Assembly (NCBI RefSeq): GCF_028622115.1
Contig: NZ_CP097263.1
Span: forward strand, 496,001-560,000
Direction of reading: 5' to 3'
Origin: Kutzneria chonburiensis
Lineage (GTDB): Bacteria > Actinomycetota > Actinomycetes > Mycobacteriales > Pseudonocardiaceae
DNA: 64,000 bases
A model generated the notes under the pieces. It saw only the letters and a program-made list of their open reading frames with translations. It did no database searches and was not told the origin of the DNA. Both the position numbers and the translations under genes were made by a program. Shown piece by piece: positions 63,821-64,000 of the stretch. The first letter of the stretch is position 1, and every line of letters begins with the position of its first letter.

Positions 63821-64000
63821 ATGCGGGACGCGATGCGACTGATCGGCGGGGCCTGGCGCATCACTGTGCTCACCGGGGCCGGTGTGTCGACGTCGTCCGG
63901 GATTCCCGATTTCCGCGGGCCGAACGGCGTGTGGACCAAGGATCCCGAGGCGCAGCGGCTGTCGTCCTTGCAGGACTACCTCGCCGACCCTGCAGTACGG
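63821..64000 (+). CDS. Sir2-family NAD-dependent protein deacylase, N-terminal part
   Basis: Open to the window end, 60 residues seen. ITVLTGAGVSTSSGIPDFRGPNGVW is the NAD-binding Sir2 signature, with the GAGxS loop and GIPDFRG. Sirtuins remove acetyl or other acyl groups from lysine using NAD. AGGAG lies before ATG 63821, ten bases after the ABC ATPase stop, so it may be read from the same mRNA. Confidence 0.92.
   Translation, partial: MRDAMRLIGGAWRITVLTGAGVSTSSGIPDFRGPNGVWTKDPEAQRLSSLQDYLADPAVR

Overview
The window is chromosomal DNA from a high-GC, filamentous-type actinomycete, probably a member of the Pseudonocardiales. This rests on very strong GC bias at third codon positions, many GTG and TTG starts, ATGA and GTGA gene overlaps, a complete set of ergothioneine genes apart from egtE, an actinobacterial aconitase with an AcnR-type operator, secreted glycoside hydrolases, and an SAV_2336-type vWA protein. 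I cannot name the species. No tRNA, rRNA, CRISPR array, IS transposase or phage gene was seen.

Region by region. 1-8.9 kb: tail of a carboxylesterase, a LiaF-like membrane protein, a zinc-ribbon/membrane pair, a snapalysin-type protease, a crotonase, a secreted esterase lipoprotein, an SDR enzyme with a repeat-covered promoter, and a secreted glycerophosphodiesterase. 9-19.6 kb: a vWA/substrate-binding protein, two CNNM/CBS transporters, a LacI-amidohydrolase pair, a LysR-EamA divergon and a POT peptide transporter. 19.6-30.4 kb: a frameshifted KAP NTPase with a methyltransferase, a P450, a DUF1707 protein, a LysR-metallo-hydrolase divergon, an AcnR-like TetR regulator with a 24-bp palindrome, and a secreted CBM6-Fn3-Fn3-sugar dehydrogenase. 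30.6-36 kb: egtA-egtB-egtC(frameshifted)-egtD, followed by a close homologue of the ethylene-forming enzyme in place of egtE. 36-43 kb: GH27 alpha-galactosidase with ricin-type repeats, a small XRE regulator, and a three-gene operon (PGM1-type peptide ligase, amidinotransferase, frameshifted MFS exporter) that looks like a minimal amidino-peptide pathway. 43-47.5 kb: aconitase and a small ABC pair. 48-59 kb: a conflict-type module of VMAP, MoxR ATPase and a vWA-TIR-WD40 protein, then an ion transporter and a chitinase, then a nucleotide-cyclase-like protein sharing the VMAP adaptor domain and divergent from a CRP-family regulator. 59.4-64 kb: a small membrane protein, an FtsX permease with two ABC ATPases, and the start of a Sir2 deacylase.

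How the genes work together. EgtA-D make ergothioneine from histidine, cysteine and glutamate; as sequenced, EgtC is broken by one base. The ligase and amidinotransferase should make and couple an N-amidino amino acid, with the MFS protein exporting it. The VMAP/MoxR/vWA-TIR-WD40 proteins form one tightly overlapping transcription unit, and the cyclase-like protein could join it through a matching effector-associated domain; the adjacent CRP protein keeps its cyclic-nucleotide pocket.

Three genes carry one-base frameshifts (KAP, egtC, MFS). Two lie in the same GCGCCCC context, so sequencing or assembly error must be weighed against real decay. Several intergenic regions carry palindromic repeats, including a family of exactly 49 bp with CACATGCG/CGCATGTG ends.
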